A stretch of DNA of 64,000 bases from Excoecaria cochinchinensis (GCA_947683425.1 CANTUQ010000119.1:6783001-6847000); one strand, 5' to 3'. Positions 1 through 11,618 are shown, counted from the first letter of the stretch. Notes: generated by a model not told the origin, from the sequence alone. Made by a program: numbers and translations.

Positions 1-804
1 GCATCCACCTCCTCGGCACCACCGCCAGAGCCAGCACCGCAGCAGCCTGCGCAGCCTGACTTCTCTCAGCTCCTCACGTCCATGTTTACAGCCTTAGAGC
101 GGCGGCAGGATGAGAGAGATAGGGCTATTCACGAGAGGTTGGATTGCCAGCAGGCTACCATTCAGGAGAAGTCCCAGTCGGTGGAGCGCTTAGCCCTAGA
201 GCAGGCCGGCTACATTGAGCATAGGACTCGGGAGCAGGCTCGGACCTTGGATGTTTTTAGGGATGAGCAGGCTCGGGCCTTAGGGGCCTTCAGAGGTGAG
301 CAGATGAGGCTGATTAAGCATATCGCTCAGGGGCAGAGGGAGCTTAGGCAGCAGCTCACTCATGATTTGAGGACGTCACAGGACCAGGCGTCTCAGAGGG
401 TTGATATGACCCTACAGATGATCGACGAGTCGCTCGACTCTCTGAGATCCCGCGTCCAGGCGATAGAGGGGATCCTCCCACCTCTGTCTCAGACCATGAG
501 AGAGTTCAGAGAGCAGATGGAGCAGAGCCTGGAGCAGAGGAGAAAGGCCGCCAGCGAGCATACCATTCAATTGAGCCAAGCCTTGAAAAAGTTAGGAGAC
601 AAGGTTTCTGAGACCTTAGGGCTTATGAGCACCTGTACCCAGCCCTTCTTGGATGGCTACGCTCAGATCCGGTTCAGGCGGGCCCATGATCACGAGGCAG
701 GTCCCTCCACGGCTCAGCCAGCTCCACCTCCACCTCCGCCAGGGACCGTGCACATATCAGATGACGAGGATCCCGATGAGCCCTCCTACTACACACCTCT
801 CTGA
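1..804 (+). CDS. C-terminal part of the Tat sense extra ORF (coiled-coil protein), 5' end outside window
   Basis: The frame is open from base 1 to the TGA after 801, at least 267 residues; the ATG at 82 is internal. A Pro/Gln-rich stretch (first about 25 residues, ...PPPEPAPQQP...) is followed by about 190 residues rich in Gln, Glu, Arg and Ala with heptad-like spacing, a strong coiled-coil candidate. A Pro-rich patch and an acidic end (ISDDEDPDEPS) follow. It aligns over its whole length with 37266-38231 in T3, where an Athila-ORF1-like domain lies upstream. Unlike the T3 copy it has no stop in this part. Extra ORFs between pol and the 3' LTR are known for the Tat lineage; the function is unknown. 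The acidic tail and coiled coil suggest a self-associating, partner-binding protein (inference). Confidence 0.7.
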   Translation, partial: ASTSSAPPPEPAPQQPAQPDFSQLLTSMFTALERRQDERDRAIHERLDCQQATIQEKSQSVERLALEQAGYIEHRTREQARTLDVFRDEQARALGAFRGEQMRLIKHIAQGQRELRQQLTHDLRTSQDQASQRVDMTLQMIDESLDSLRSRVQAIEGILPPLSQTMREFREQMEQSLEQRRKAASEHTIQLSQALKKLGDKVSETLGLMSTCTQPFLDGYAQIRFRRAHDHEAGPSTAQPAPPPPPPGTVHISDDEDPDEPSYYTPL

Positions 805-1230
805 TCTTCAGGGAGTTATTTTTGTATCTATTGTACATTTTTATTTTGTATATGCACTGTACAAAAATGACGTTTCTAGTGAAAACTTTTGTTTCATTAT
901 TGCATGATCATTCGATTGTTAATTGTTTAATCACATCACAGAAAGTGTATGTTCTCATATTTACTTATATGTCAATGAAAATGACAATATAACAAAAATG
1001 GAACAAAAATGATGAATAACAACTCAAATAAGAAAAGATGAAAAATGAAACATTGCATAGCAAATAAAGCAAGATCACGCCATCAATAGACAGGTTAAAA
1101 GATGACCACTCAAACATGAACTAACAAAATCTTTCATCACGCAGGTACAGAGAAATACCGATCTGAACATAGACATCGATTAAAAAGATCCCTTTTGGGA
1201 CAAGGAACCCGGCGGGGTATCCTCTTCTTC
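805..1230 (+). other. 3' untranslated region of T1, no gene
   Basis: AT-rich non-coding DNA between the extra ORF and the tandem repeats. The matching stretch in T3 is 38232-38640. I see no coding potential. Confidence 0.6.
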
Positions 1231-1640
1231 AAATCGAGACTGTAGCCAAAGCATACTGCATCTCACAGATCGAAGCTGTGGTCAAAAAGTGCCGCACTTC
1301 ACCAAATCGAGACTGTAGCCAAAGCATGCTGCATCACAGATCGAAGCTGTGGTCGGAGAGCGCCGCACTTCACCAAATCGAGACTGTAGCCAAAGCATGC
1401 TGCATCTCACAGATCGAAGCTGTGGTCAGAGAGTGCCGCACTTCACCAAATTGAGACTGTAGCCAAAGCATGCTGCATCTCACAGATCGAAGCTGCGGTC
1501 AGAGAGTGCCCCACTTCACCAAATCGAGACTGTAGCCAAAGCATGCTGCATCTCACAGATCGAAGCTGTGGTCAGAGAGTGCCGCACTTCACCAAATCAA
1601 GATTGTAGCCAAAGTATGCTGCATCTCACAGTTCACGCGG
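1231..1640 (+). repeat. Tandem repeat, unit about 73 bp, 5-6 copies
   Basis: The unit begins AAATCGAGACTGTAGCC, continues through AAAGCATGCTGCATCTCACAG and ATCGAAGCTGTGGTCAGAGAG, and ends GTGCCGCACTTCACC. Copies differ by a few substitutions. Within a unit the AGCC/CAGAGAGTGC words recur, so it may itself have grown from a half-unit. It lies in the 3' untranslated region just before the LTR, where Tat/Ogre elements often carry tandem repeats. T3 has a related but differently arranged array at 38690-39060. Confidence 0.85.
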
Positions 1641-1954
1641 CAGCCAAAGAGTGCTACGCACCTTGCAGATCGGATGGGGGTTAGCAAGGGAACTTCAGAT
1701 CGAAGCTATGATCAAAGCATACCGCACTCCAAATCGGGGTTGTGGCCAAAGCATGCTGCATCCCGCCGAGCCCTACAAGTCGAGATGAGACCGATGGGAG
1801 TATCTTCGCATCGCCGAATAGATTGAGATGAGGTCTAACCGGCGTAAGGCACGGAGGGTGAAAAGCCGTCACAGGTACGCTTCCTTTCTGACCTTCTCTG
1901 AGTTTTGGCTTATCTAGGCGCTTGTGCACTAGTTGCTCCAAAACTGGGGGCAAC
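1641..1954 (+). other. End of T1 internal region with polypurine tract at 1940-1954
   Basis: Non-coding. It ends CCAAAACTGGGGGCAAC directly before the LTR start TGTAAG. The purine-rich AAACTGGGGG fits the plus-strand priming site of Tat elements and recurs before the T2, T3 and T4 LTRs. Confidence 0.8.
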
Positions 1955-4021
1955 TGTAAGCACCGTGTCCCGGAGCGGTCCGGATCAGAGGTTACCCTAT
2001 GATGAAATCAATGCCCGAGCCTGTATAAAGGGTTGGGTTTGGAAGTTTTAGTCACACGTTCCACGAGAAATGAGGCTTTTTACCATTCCTGGGCAGAGGG
2101 GGAGAAAATAGAGGTTTTTTCGAGTCAAAATGCTTTTTGTACTCCACAGACGGCTAGCCCGTCTGTGAAGTCAGCCCGTCGCTTCGAGTCACCGACGGCT
2201 GGTGGTATTTTCCGACGCCCGTCGAAAAGTCACCGCCCCTGTCAGAACGCCGCCTGGTTTCCCGGAGCACGCAACCCTTCCGACTCCCGTCGGTGGATGT
2301 GGCAGGGCCGTCGAACGAATCCTTGTGTCAGAAGGATTCTTCCCGCCACTATACACCGACGCCCGCCCCTATACACCGACGCCCGTCGGTCGTGTCTGGC
2401 TTATAAAAGCTCCGGATTTTCTAGAGAAAAGGGTTCCAAAAAAATTTTCAAAAGGGGAAACTCTACCCAAATTCAAATAAATTTTCTCTCTCCTCCAACA
2501 AAACACATTTACAAAGGAAATCTATTTGACCAAGGATCAAATCAATCAAAAAGGAACTAAAAACAATTAGTTTTCTTTAGATATTGATTCCAAAATCAAT
2601 CTTTTGAGGGGTTGAAGAAGAAATAGCCCATTTTTCTTTCTTTGATCCTTCATCTTTTGCTTCTCGTGGAACGCGCGGGGCTCTAATCAACACAAGAATC
2701 TCACCCAAAGCGATTATCTGAGGGTAAATATTCCGGATTCCTTCTCCTTATCATTTCATATTTATTCCTTATTTTGTGGATTTTTTTTTATATCTGTCAT
2801 CATTTTCCTTTGTTTTTGACTCTCTTTATCTCCTCTTGGGATAAAACCCATTTTTTGGCTTTAGAAAGAATTTTCTCTCTCCTATTTTTTCGGAGACAGT
2901 GGTGACCGACGAGTCATCTTTATCACCGACGCCCGTCGGTGACCCCACCTACAGATGCCTCTCCTTGAGTGACAGACGGACATGTCGGTTACCTTAACCG
3001 ACGCCCGTCGGTCATTTAAGGAAGGCCGTCTGTGGGTTCTGCCTCCATCCTTTTAAATCGTTTTTTATCTTTTTCAAATCCCTTCGGTTTCCCACATGTT
3101 AATTTTATGTATATTAACATCTCTCAACATTTCTATGAGTGTATATTGATTTCTCTTGGACTACCCCAAGTTTGAGCGGCTATCTACCATATTCGGAGGA
3201 TTCCGTCCGGTTCAGTTTCCTAACCCTCTCGATTATTTCCTTCATTTTGTTATTCATTGATTATTTCATGTATATGGATATATTCTTCTCATATCTCGTT
3301 AATGTATAAATATAATCTAATGATTTTATACCTAAATAAAAATGAGGTTTGTATAAAATGCAAAAGGGGCCAAAGCCCTATTTTTATCCAATAAAATCAT
3401 CATAAACAAAAATCTCCAATTTTAATAATGATGCATGCGAGGACCAAAGTCCTCAAAATAAGCAATGCCCCGACTTATGCATGATTCGCACATTTATGAA
3501 AGGGAGTTGTATTCCGCTCCTTGTATTATTGTAATTTATCGCTTTCATTATCTATCTGATCATTTATCGCTTTCAAAATGTGAATAAATGCGCCTTTTAA
3601 TCAATTGCATAGTGTGGAGAGAGAGCGAATTAATGATATTAAGATTTGATCATAAAATAAATGAGGTAGAAATAGATGAGAAATCCCGGACCCAGCTTTG
3701 GTCTTTGGCCTCAAGAGGTTAGAGGTTATTCTCCAAAATACTTCTTGGGTCACGAGGCTTTAGCGTTAATCCTAGGCTCTTTAGGGTGAGGAGTTCACTT
3801 TCCATGACCCCTCTGGCTGGCCTAAAATGGATACCAAGCGCAGTCTTAGGCTCTCCGAGGCGAGAGTAACTTTCCCAATGTTCTATTGGGTGGCGACTCC
3901 ATGAAACCTCTTTGTTGCCCAATATAGACGCACTTGCAATTTATTTGTAAGATGTCGACGGACCCACAAATGCCCCGATCGCCCTCGTGCGGGTGGCCGC
4001 GGGGATCCGGCGCGCGTCACA
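1955..4021 (+). repeat. LTR1: 3' LTR of T1 (about 2.07 kb)
   Basis: It runs from TGTAAGCACCG to GCGCGTCACA and matches LTR3 (39308-41359) along its length. Inside are GC-rich palindromes at 2145-2390, a TATA box (TTATAAAAG) at 2401-2409, further palindromes around 2923-2942, and the downstream hairpins GAGGAC-CAAA-GTCCTC (3439-3454) and GGAG...CTCC (near 3502-3520). The last 60 bp (GATCGCCCTCGTGCGGG) are GC-rich. Short ORFs in it are not genes. Confidence 0.85.
2145..2409 (+). promoter_or_regulatory. LTR1 promoter: palindrome cluster plus TATA box
   Basis: 2145-2167 is a perfect inverted repeat, CACAGACGG and CCGTCTGTG around CTAGC. 2375-2390 reads ACCGACG-CC-CGTCGGT, 10 bp upstream of TTATAAAAG (2401-2409). 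Broken copies of the same motif lie between them. The TATA position fits start of transcription about 30 bp further on. The same arrangement occurs in LTR3 and at the divergent promoter 24026-24290. Confidence 0.6.
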
Positions 4022-6303
4022 CCCTCGCGTTTTGTAAGTCCAGAACCGACTCGATGCATTGCCGCTTCCCCGGCGAAAAGGTAAGGACTGCCTCAAGTAT
4101 GCGTCTCTTTCCTTTCTTCTCAGAATTTTGGCTCATCTAGGCACTAGTGCGCTAGTTTTCCAAAAATTAGGGGCAACTGTAGACACCGGGTCTTGAGGTA
4201 GTCCAGATCAGAGTTACCCGATGAAGAGATCAATGTCGATTTTCGAGTAAGGGGATGAAATTCGGAGGTTTTCATCTTTCGGTCTCGCAAGGATTAAAAT
4301 CTTTTTCTATAGCATGGAGTTCTGAAAGAGTTGGATAAATTTTACAAAATTTGGGTAAAATTGGGAGTTTTGCTCCATAGACGGGCATACCGTCTGTGTA
4401 GGGATGCTCGTCCCTACTTGGAGTGATACCCGTCCCTAGGCGTGGTCGGGACAGACACGCGGCGATCTAGAGATGCCCGTCCCTAGCATCGCGCCCCGTC
4501 CCTAGTCAGTTTTCTGCATATGCCCTTAGTAGGGACGGCCGTCGTTAGGTGCAGGGAAGCCCGTCGGTACGGTAACTGACCGGATCACGCCAGATTGGAT
4601 AAATTTTAATCTCTTTTCTTTTCAAAATAGGGATAGAATTTATCTAAAACTTGAATTTTAAAGTTCTTTTAAAATTCAAACTTTAGATAGAGATTTATCT
4701 TAATTATCTCATAAAAACCCTATAAATAGAGGATCAAATTTCAGTTTTAAGGGTTAGAAAAATTGGAGGGAATTTGGAAAAAGAGGGAGAAGTTTTAAAG
4801 AGATTTTATTTAGAAAAAAGCTATCAAATATTTTTTGAAGAAAATTGCTTTTTAGAAAAATGTTTTTTTCTGTGAGCAAATTACACAAAAAGTTTATAAA
4901 TCTCTATTCATCTGTAGAGTTTTATTTTGATAAAACTTCTTCTAATTAGTTGATTTCCTCAATTCTTTTTCTTACGAATTAAGTCAAATTGAGGTGACAA
5001 AATTCAGTCGTTTCCATCAATATAACTAATTCGAACACACGATCGCTATCAAATTATCAAGGAAAGAACAACATAAATTTTCTTTCTTTGATCTGATTCT
5101 TCTTTTGATCCTTGCGAGGCACACGGGGACAAAATCATCCGACATCCACCCTAAAAGGTAAAATCCGAGGGTAAACATTCTGGATTAACATTTGTATAAT
5201 TTAATTTGATTTACGTTAATTTCTATATACACTGCATATTCTTTTCTACAAAAGATTTAAGAGGTTCTTTAATTTGTTTTTTCCCTCACTAGGGACGGCC
5301 GCTGGCACGATCCAGGTAGCCGTCCCTAGGCGAAATTCTCATTTTTTATCTCATAAAATCCTATCTCTTAACTTGTTTCTGTCGGAATTTTCTCATTTTT
5401 ATTTGTTATTCACGTTTTTGCTAACATATTTATCCTTGTGAGTTCTTTTCTGACCATTGAAAGTTGGAGTTGTGAGAGATGGTGGTTGCGCCATCCTGAG
5501 GATCTCGATTCGGGTTCATTTTTCTACCTTTACCGTTTATTTATGTTGTTATAGAAATGGTTTTAATGAATTTAAGGTAAAAAGGACTAAAAACTTTTTA
5601 ACAATTAAACCTGGAGATTTTCCCAAAAATGGTGGACCAATGTCCCATTTCAGCTAATAAAATTGACACTTCATAAAAACCATTTTTGTAATAAATATGT
5701 ATGGTAGGACCAAAGTCCTCATTCCAGTGAATATCCCGTTTTATGCATGTATCACATTTTTACAAATGGGAGTTGTATTCCGCTCTTAGTGCTATTGTAA
5801 TATTGAATGTTTTATCTTTTTGATTTATCTTCCATTTATCGCTTTTGATATGAATGATTGTGCCTTTAATTTAAATTGCATCATGTGGGAAGTTGGTGAA
5901 ACAATAAACTCAAAACTCAATTATAATATCAATCAAGGTATAAATAAATGAGAAGTCCCGAACTCACTTTGGTCTTTGGGACTCAAAGAGGCGAGAGGTC
6001 TAGGACTTCCAAGACACCTCTTGAGTCCCACTAAAAGGCTAAATACATAATCCTAGGCTCTAGGGGAGTAGAGGATGAGGCCTCTAAGATCCCTCTGGCT
6101 AGCTCAAGATGGATATGTATGCGCCGTCTTAGGCTCGATAAGGCTAGACGACCCTTCCTAATGTTCTATTGGGTGGCGACTCCAAGAAACCTCATTGTTA
6201 CCCAAAATAGACGCACTTGTAAATACCTTACAAGTTTTATGAACCTTTCCTGATCGCCCTGAAGCGGGCTTTCGGGTGGACGCGAGGTTCGGTGCGCGTC
6301 ACA
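4022..6303 (+). mobile_element. T2: internal tail and 3' LTR of a second Tat element
   Basis: 4022-4177 resembles the last part of Tat internal regions (GAATTTTGGCTCATCTAGGC, as at 1900 and 39250) and ends with the polypurine tract AAAAATTAGGGGCAAC. LTR2 follows at 4178-6303 (TGTAGACACCGGG to GCGCGTCACA, 2126 bp). It is related to the T1/T3 LTRs but clearly a different family, nearer the T4 LTR at its start (TGTAGACACCGGGTC). No PBS follows it, so it is a 3' LTR, and its gag-pol should lie left of T1. I infer that T1 sits in T2 and T2 in the 5' part of T3. Confidence 0.65.
4379..4728 (+). promoter_or_regulatory. LTR2 promoter: palindromes and TATA box
   Basis: AGACGG...CCGTCT (4379-4395) and TAGGGA-TGCTCG-TCCCTA (4399-4416) start a run of CGTCCCTA/TAGGGACG words to about 4570. 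TATAAATA lies at 4721-4728 in the context ACCCTATAAATAGAGG. Another TAGGGACGG...CCGTCCCTA pair is at 5290-5330. The palindrome sequence differs from LTR1, but its place upstream of TATA is the same. Confidence 0.55.
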
Positions 6304-6386
6304 CTTGTGCTCTGTGAATGTCGCATATCACAACCATGCATTACACCTTCCTTTCATGCATCCTATCTAACGCCTTGTCCATGCAG

Positions 6387-8007
6387 CCATCATAGATCTG
6401 CCCCGGTGTACTAGATCACCTATCGAACGACTGATTCGAGTTCCCGTATCTGAGCTATCAGATAGAGAGGGCCTACCAGAAATCTTACCAGAAATTAGCT
6501 GCACTATATCTGAGATGGCAAACTCGCCTAGAAGGGAATGACGCCACCAAGGCCATGATCGCGGAAGAAGTGGGCCGGCGATTTGAGGAATTCGAGGGCA
6601 GAATGATGAATATATTGACCGCCCTGGCACAGCAGAATGCTCCATAGAATCCTCCTCCTCCTCCTCCCATAAGACAGCATGAGCCAGAGGAAGAAAGAGC
6701 TGAGAGGCGAGAAGAGCCTGTTAGGCCGCAGCCAGTAAAGTTGAGGTCAGTAGCCTCGGGAGAGCAGAGAAGAAGGCCTGTACTGAGGATTGATGATGAT
6801 AGGGATATCGAAGATGACAGGGTGAGTATTGCATCTTAGAGGGGGAAAGCATCTAAGACTGATGATTTCATTTTAGAAAAGATGGAAGAGAGGTTCGAAG
6901 CTATGGCCCATATGCTGAGCACGGGACAGGGGATGAACCCAGAGGATAAGGAATTGGAGGGAGAAGACTCGATTCCTTACCACTTCAAGATGCCAGACGT
7001 GCCGAAATTTGATGGTACTTCTGACCCGACCGCTCATATGAAGCAATACTCTTTGGTCATGAAAGGGACCATGCTGTCTAAGAAGCAAAAGGTAGAATAC
7101 TTTTGTCTGAGTCTAATCGCTCATGCCATCAACTGGTATCATGGTCTCGATCGTTGCACTAAAGAAGATTAGGATCTGCTCACAGAGGAGTTTTTGAGAC
7201 AGTATGATTGCAACACCAGAATGGAGGTGACTCTTAAAGATCTTGAGCTGCTCCAGCAGAAGGCCGGGGAATCTTTCCATGATTATCTCACCCGATGGCG
7301 GAACTGAGTAATGGAGATGCGGAGAAAGCCAGACACCCAGGATCAGATCAATTTATTTATCAAGAACGCAAGCTCCGTACCTGAAGGATGGCTTGAAGAT
7401 GAAAGGGTTGAAGCACTGGAAGTCTCTCAAGGATATAGCCATCGAAGCAGAGGGAGAGTTCTTGGCTCGGAAAGCTAACAATGATAATTTTGCCAATAGG
7501 GCTAACCCCGGTCAAGGAACCAGTAGGCCAGCGGGTCCTAGTAGTAGCACCAGAAGAACAGTTGAGGTGTCTGCTACTAAGGCAACCACCCAGTGGAAGT
7601 TTTCGAACTTGGGGAGACCATTATCTTGGGTCTTGAGAAGGTTAATGAAGGAAGGGAAATTGCAGCTCTTAGCTCCTAGGCCTGCTATGACGTAGGGGAA
7701 GCCTGGGCACAAAGACAATGAATTATTTGCATTTCACCAGCACTCGGGCCATATCACAGACAAGTGTAAAGCGTTGCGGCACTCTATCCAAGACCTGATT
7801 GATAGCAAGCAAATTTCTGACCCTGAGAAGAGGGAAACTGAGAAGAAGCCCGGTTATAATGCCGTACCACCACCCGTGTTTATGATCGGATCTAGCTTGC
7901 CAGAGTGGTACGTGCTACAAGATCTATATGGGAGCGAGAATATTGCTGCTGATTGTTCCGAGGATAGAAAGGAGAAAGCAGTCGTGGCGACCCTTGATTA
8001 TTGGTAA
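6387..8007 (+). pseudogene. gag: T3 gag (decayed)
   Basis: It encodes the capsid/nucleocapsid protein. The retrotransposon gag core is seen at 6882-7360 (VPKFDGTSDPTAHMKQY, SKKQKVEYFCLSL, YHGLDR) and aligns with the T4 gag. The zinc motif near 7728-7770 reads FAFHQHSGHITDKC, where T4 has YCAYHQHTGHLTDHC, so the first Cys is lost. Damage: stops near 6647, 6838, 7168 (TAG where T4 has Trp), 7305 and 7693, and a frameshift between 7172 and 7393. A TAA at 8005-8007 separates it, in frame, from the protease. Upstream, ATGCAG|CCATCATAGAT at 6381-6397 looks like a 3' splice site shared with T4, so the original start codon may lie in a lost 5' exon. Confidence 0.75.
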
Positions 8008-9117
8008 AGCAGCGAGAGCGGTGGAGAGGCCAAAGAGGAGGGAGAGATGAACCTTGATTTGTGGAGGTCTGATGAAGACGAAGAAGAGATAGGGGCCATG
8101 ACAAGAAGTGGGAGAGTGGTCCCTGAGATTACGAGGCTACTTGAGCCAACGCAGATGCCAACAGAAAAAGAGCCAGAGGAGAATCAGATTGTCAAACAGT
8201 TGAAGAAAACTGCAACTCAAATATCCATCTGGGATATCTTGAGACAGTCCCCTTCTCATAGGCAGAAGGTGGTAGAGGCTTTGGTTGAGGCCACGGTCGC
8301 CACCACAATTTCCCCATCAGAGCTTTTGGGCTTAGTTAAAGGAGGATCGGAGGAGAGATTGGTCTTTTCTGATGCCGACCTACCTGTCGAAGGCCGCAAT
8401 CATAACCGACCCATGTACATCAAAGCACAAATTAACAATAAGCACACTGCTTGCGTTATGGTAGACGATGGGTTTTCTATCAATGTGTGCCCTCTGATAG
8501 CTCTTCAGGCTTTTGGTTTAAACGAGGATATGCTCAGTGGATCAGATCTGACTATCACAGCCTATGATAATTCAAGGAGGCAGGCCTCGGGAACATTTAA
8601 GACCCTAGTCAAGACAGAACCCATTGAGGTGGAAGTAGAATTTGTGGTTCTGCCCATCCCTGCTAACTTCTCAGCTCTGCTCGGGAGACCCTGGTTTCAC
8701 AAATTAGGAGGAGTGCCATCCACGCTGCATCAAATGATAAAGTTCCCACATGAAGGGGAGGTGGTGACTATTAGGGCAGCCAGGGAGAATCAGGTTTCAG
8801 CGCTTGAAATAGCAAATCAGCCATTTAGTGGCTTCCACGTGTCCATGATAAGAGAAGAGTGCGGATCAGTGGATAACCCAGCTGTGGTTAATATGATGAA
8901 GAAGATGCACTATCTCCCTGGGGCTGGTTTGGGCAGAAACTCTCAAGGGCTGCATACCGCGATCACCACTCAAGGTCAGAAGAACCGGAAAGATCTGGGG
9001 TACAGAGGCGGCTTTGGCAAGAGAAGGCGGCAGATAAGATCCTTCACATTTCAGAAAGCTTTGTACCAGCATCCTCAGTATGTGCTTATACTGGCGAAGA
9101 TGAGCCGTAATGGGTGA
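8008..9117 (+). pseudogene. pro: T3 aspartic protease with C-terminal G-patch
   Basis: It is in frame with the end of gag; the visible ORF from 8047 has 356 residues. The retropepsin-like domain spans about residues 120-245: VMVDDGFSINVCPL holds the catalytic-loop position, but reads D-D-G where active retropepsins have D-S/T-G. ALLGRPWFH is the second conserved block (hydrophobic-LLGRxW). At residues 293-330, KMHYLPGAGLGRNSQG...YRGGFG is a G-patch, a glycine-rich nucleic-acid-binding module known between protease and RT in the Tat lineage. The frame ends at 9117 while the RT frame starts at 9114, so an indel separates them. Confidence 0.75.
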
Positions 9118-11123
9118 AGGGGAGGATTTTCCATGCGTTTGAGATCTTTAACTATGTATTTGACTGGCGTGTCGGGTTTATCAAGACCGCTGAGAACTTC
9201 TGGGATGAAGAGGTCATGACCCAGTGTAATACTTGGGACAGATGCGAGCCTGAAGAAATTGTCATCGAGAAGATGTTGGCTACCAGGCTGAAAGGGAAAG
9301 AGAAGATAGCAGAATTAGAACTGAAGATGGGGGATTTTAAGATTTCCTCAGACATACCTGAAGGGCCTCTGCTGAATCAGGAAGCCAATAGGCAAGGTAC
9401 AATAGCATCAACCTCTGGAGTGGCAGAAGAAGACTCTAGCTCAGACTGTCTTTTTATTCCAGAACTTTTTTATGATGTAAATTACAATTATAATATTATT
9501 AATAAGGCAAACGATTTCTCTTACTTGTGCGATGTTTCTAATGATTTCAACATGCATGAACATGATCATATTCCATCAATTTTTGACATCGATTCCACCG
9601 ATACAACGCCTTTTAATCTTGGGACCTCGGAAAATCAGAAAGAAATTCTAATAGTATCAAATATAACTCCTAATGAGAGAAAACATTTTGAGAGAATAAT
9701 AAGAAAACATGAAAAAGTCTTTGCCTGGACCTATGAGGACATGCCAGGGATTGACCGAGACGTGGCAGAACATGCTATCCCGACTTATCCAGACTATAAG
9801 CCTGTGAAACAGAAGTTGAGAAGGCTCAAGCTAGAATGGGCAGACAAGGTCAAGGAGGAAATTCGACAGCAGATTGAGGCTAAGTTCCTTGTTGAAGTGC
9901 AGTATCCTACATGGTTGGCAAATGTGGTCCCTGTAGTGAAGAAGAACGGGAAAGTCAGGGTGTGTGTGGATTATCGAGATCTGGACAAGGCCTGCCCTAA
10001 AGATGATTTTCCACTACCCCACATCGATGTGTTGATAGACAGTGCCGCCAATTGCGCGATGTACAGCTTAGGAGATGGTTATGTGGGCTACAACCAGATC
10101 CTAAACAAAATAGCTGACCGGGTTAAGACTGTTTTCATCACAGAATGGGGGACCTACGCCTACCTAGTCATGCCTTTCGGCCTGAAGAATGCAGGGGCTA
10201 CATACCAGAGGATGGCGACCAAGATTCTAAGCGACTTGATCCACAAGGAGGTAGAGGTGTATGTCGATGACATGATGGTCAAATCGGCCACTCGAGAGGG
10301 ACACTTCGAAGCTTTAGAGAAGTTATTCACCAGGATTGATAAGTATAATCTGCGGCTAAACCCCAAGAAGTGCATTTTCGGAGTGACTTCAGGAAAACTA
10401 TTGGGACATGTCGTCAGCCAAACGGGGATAGAAATTGACCCGGACAAGGTGAAGGCCATCAGAGAGATGCCCATGCCGCAAAAAGAGAAGGATGTAAGGA
10501 GTTTCCTGGGTAAGCTGCAGTATGTCAGCCGGTTTATTGCCAAGCTCACTTCAATATGCGAGCCTATTTTTAAACTGCTCAGAAAGAATCAACCTGTAGT
10601 CAGGAACGAAGACTGCCAGAAAGCCTTTGACAGCATCAGGGAATACCTGTTGAATCCGCTAGTGCTAAGGCCGCTGCAACCGATGAAACCGCTTATCTTG
10701 TATCTGGCGGTAGAAGGCAGTTCTGTGGGCTCCATGATGGCTCAAGAGGATGAATTTGGGGTGAAATTCGCAATTTATTACCTCTGCAAGAAGTTCCTGG
10801 CTTATGAAATTAAATATGCTGAAGTAGAGAAGATCTGCCTTGCTGTGATTTGGGCATCAAAGAAATTGAGACATTACTTCCACTCATACAAAGTTCAGGT
10901 AGTGGCCAAGTAGAATCCGTTAAGATATTTGCAGGAAGCACCGTCTCTACTTGGTAAGATGGGGAGGTGGCTGCTCTTGCTACAGGAGTTTGATGTGCAA
11001 TACATCACTCGCAAAACTATTAAGGGGCGAGCCGTAGCCGAATTTCTCGTTGAGCATCCTATTCAAGGAGACATCCCCGAGTTCACCTTTCCTGATGAAA
11101 GCATAGTCGCGATTTCTGTCTAA
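9114..11123 (+). pseudogene. pol: T3 reverse transcriptase and RNase H
   Basis: The 599-codon ORF (9114-10913) begins with a linker and then a full RT: KVRVCVDYRDLDKACPKDDFP near residues 281-301, SLGDGYVGYNQI (first catalytic Asp), MPFGLKNAGATYQRM, and the active site YVDDMMVKS near residue 382. The RT thumb (LGHVVSQTGIEIDPDKVKAI) follows. RNase H starts near residue 535 (LILYLAVEGSSVGSMMAQ); its usual first Asp is not evident. TAG at 10911-10913 cuts RNase H; the same frame continues (NPLRYLQEAP...GRAVAEFLVEHP) to TAA at 11121-11123. The RT core looks complete, but the polyprotein is broken. Confidence 0.85.
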
Positions 11124-11618
11124 GGATGGCAGTTACACTTCGATGGGGCAGTGAATAATAGAGGAGCCGGAGTGGGAATCATTTTGACAACCCCAGATAA
11201 CGAGAAACTACCCCTAGCCATGAAGCTGAGATACAAAGCAACCAATAATGAAGCCAAATATAAAGCATGCACTTTCGGGTTGGAAGCTTTAGCTGCACTG
11301 GGGGCAAAGAATGTGGAAGTCTTTTGTGACTCATCCTTGGTGATTAACCAGATCCGAGGTGATTGGGCTGTTAAGGAAGAGCGACTGGTACCCTATGTTG
11401 ATTATTTGAAAGAGGTATGTAGGCAGTTTGAGACTTGCACTTTCCACTTCGTACCGAGAGATGAGAATCGTCTAGCTGATGCGTTGGAAACCCTAGTGTC
11501 CATGTGGGATAACCCTGAAGGAGTAGCTATGAAGCCAATACTAATTTCGAGTTCTGAGAAGCCCAGCTTCGAGATCAAGCCTGTAATGGAAGTAGAAGTG
11601 GCGGATGGAAAACCATAG
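11124..11618 (+). pseudogene. T3 second, archaeal-type RNase H (aRH)
   Basis: It follows TAA 11121-11123 in the same frame and starts GWQLHFDGAVNNRGAG, the usual beginning of this domain in Tat elements. The acidic catalytic residues are visible: FDGA, NNEAKYKA, FCDSSLVINQ and the terminal DENRLADAL. A second RNase H between RNase H and integrase is a hallmark of the Tat/Ogre lineage and, with the G-patch, assigns T3 to it. It ends at TAG 11616-11618, where related integrase linkers usually have a Trp (KPW-YFDI). Confidence 0.8.

Larger units (their letters stand above)
1..4021 (+). mobile_element. T1: 3' part of a Tat/Ogre-lineage LTR retrotransposon
   Basis: The window opens inside this element. 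It shows the end of an extra ORF, a 1.1-kb 3' untranslated stretch with a tandem repeat, a polypurine tract (AAACTGGGGGCAAC) and one LTR starting TGTAAGCACCG. Both ORF and LTR are clearly homologous to 37266-41359 (T3), roughly 85-90% by eye, so T1 and T3 are two copies of one family. The LTR follows a polypurine tract and no primer-binding site follows it, so it is a 3' LTR. The DNA after it (4022 on) is the internal tail of another Tat element, so T1 probably inserted there. The 5' part lies left of the window. Confidence 0.8.

Noticed and set aside
4178..6303. LTR2 as the 5' LTR of T3
   Set aside because: It is preceded by a polypurine tract, lacks a PBS after it, and belongs to another LTR family than LTR3. 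A 3' LTR of a separate nested element fits better, though recombination cannot be excluded.
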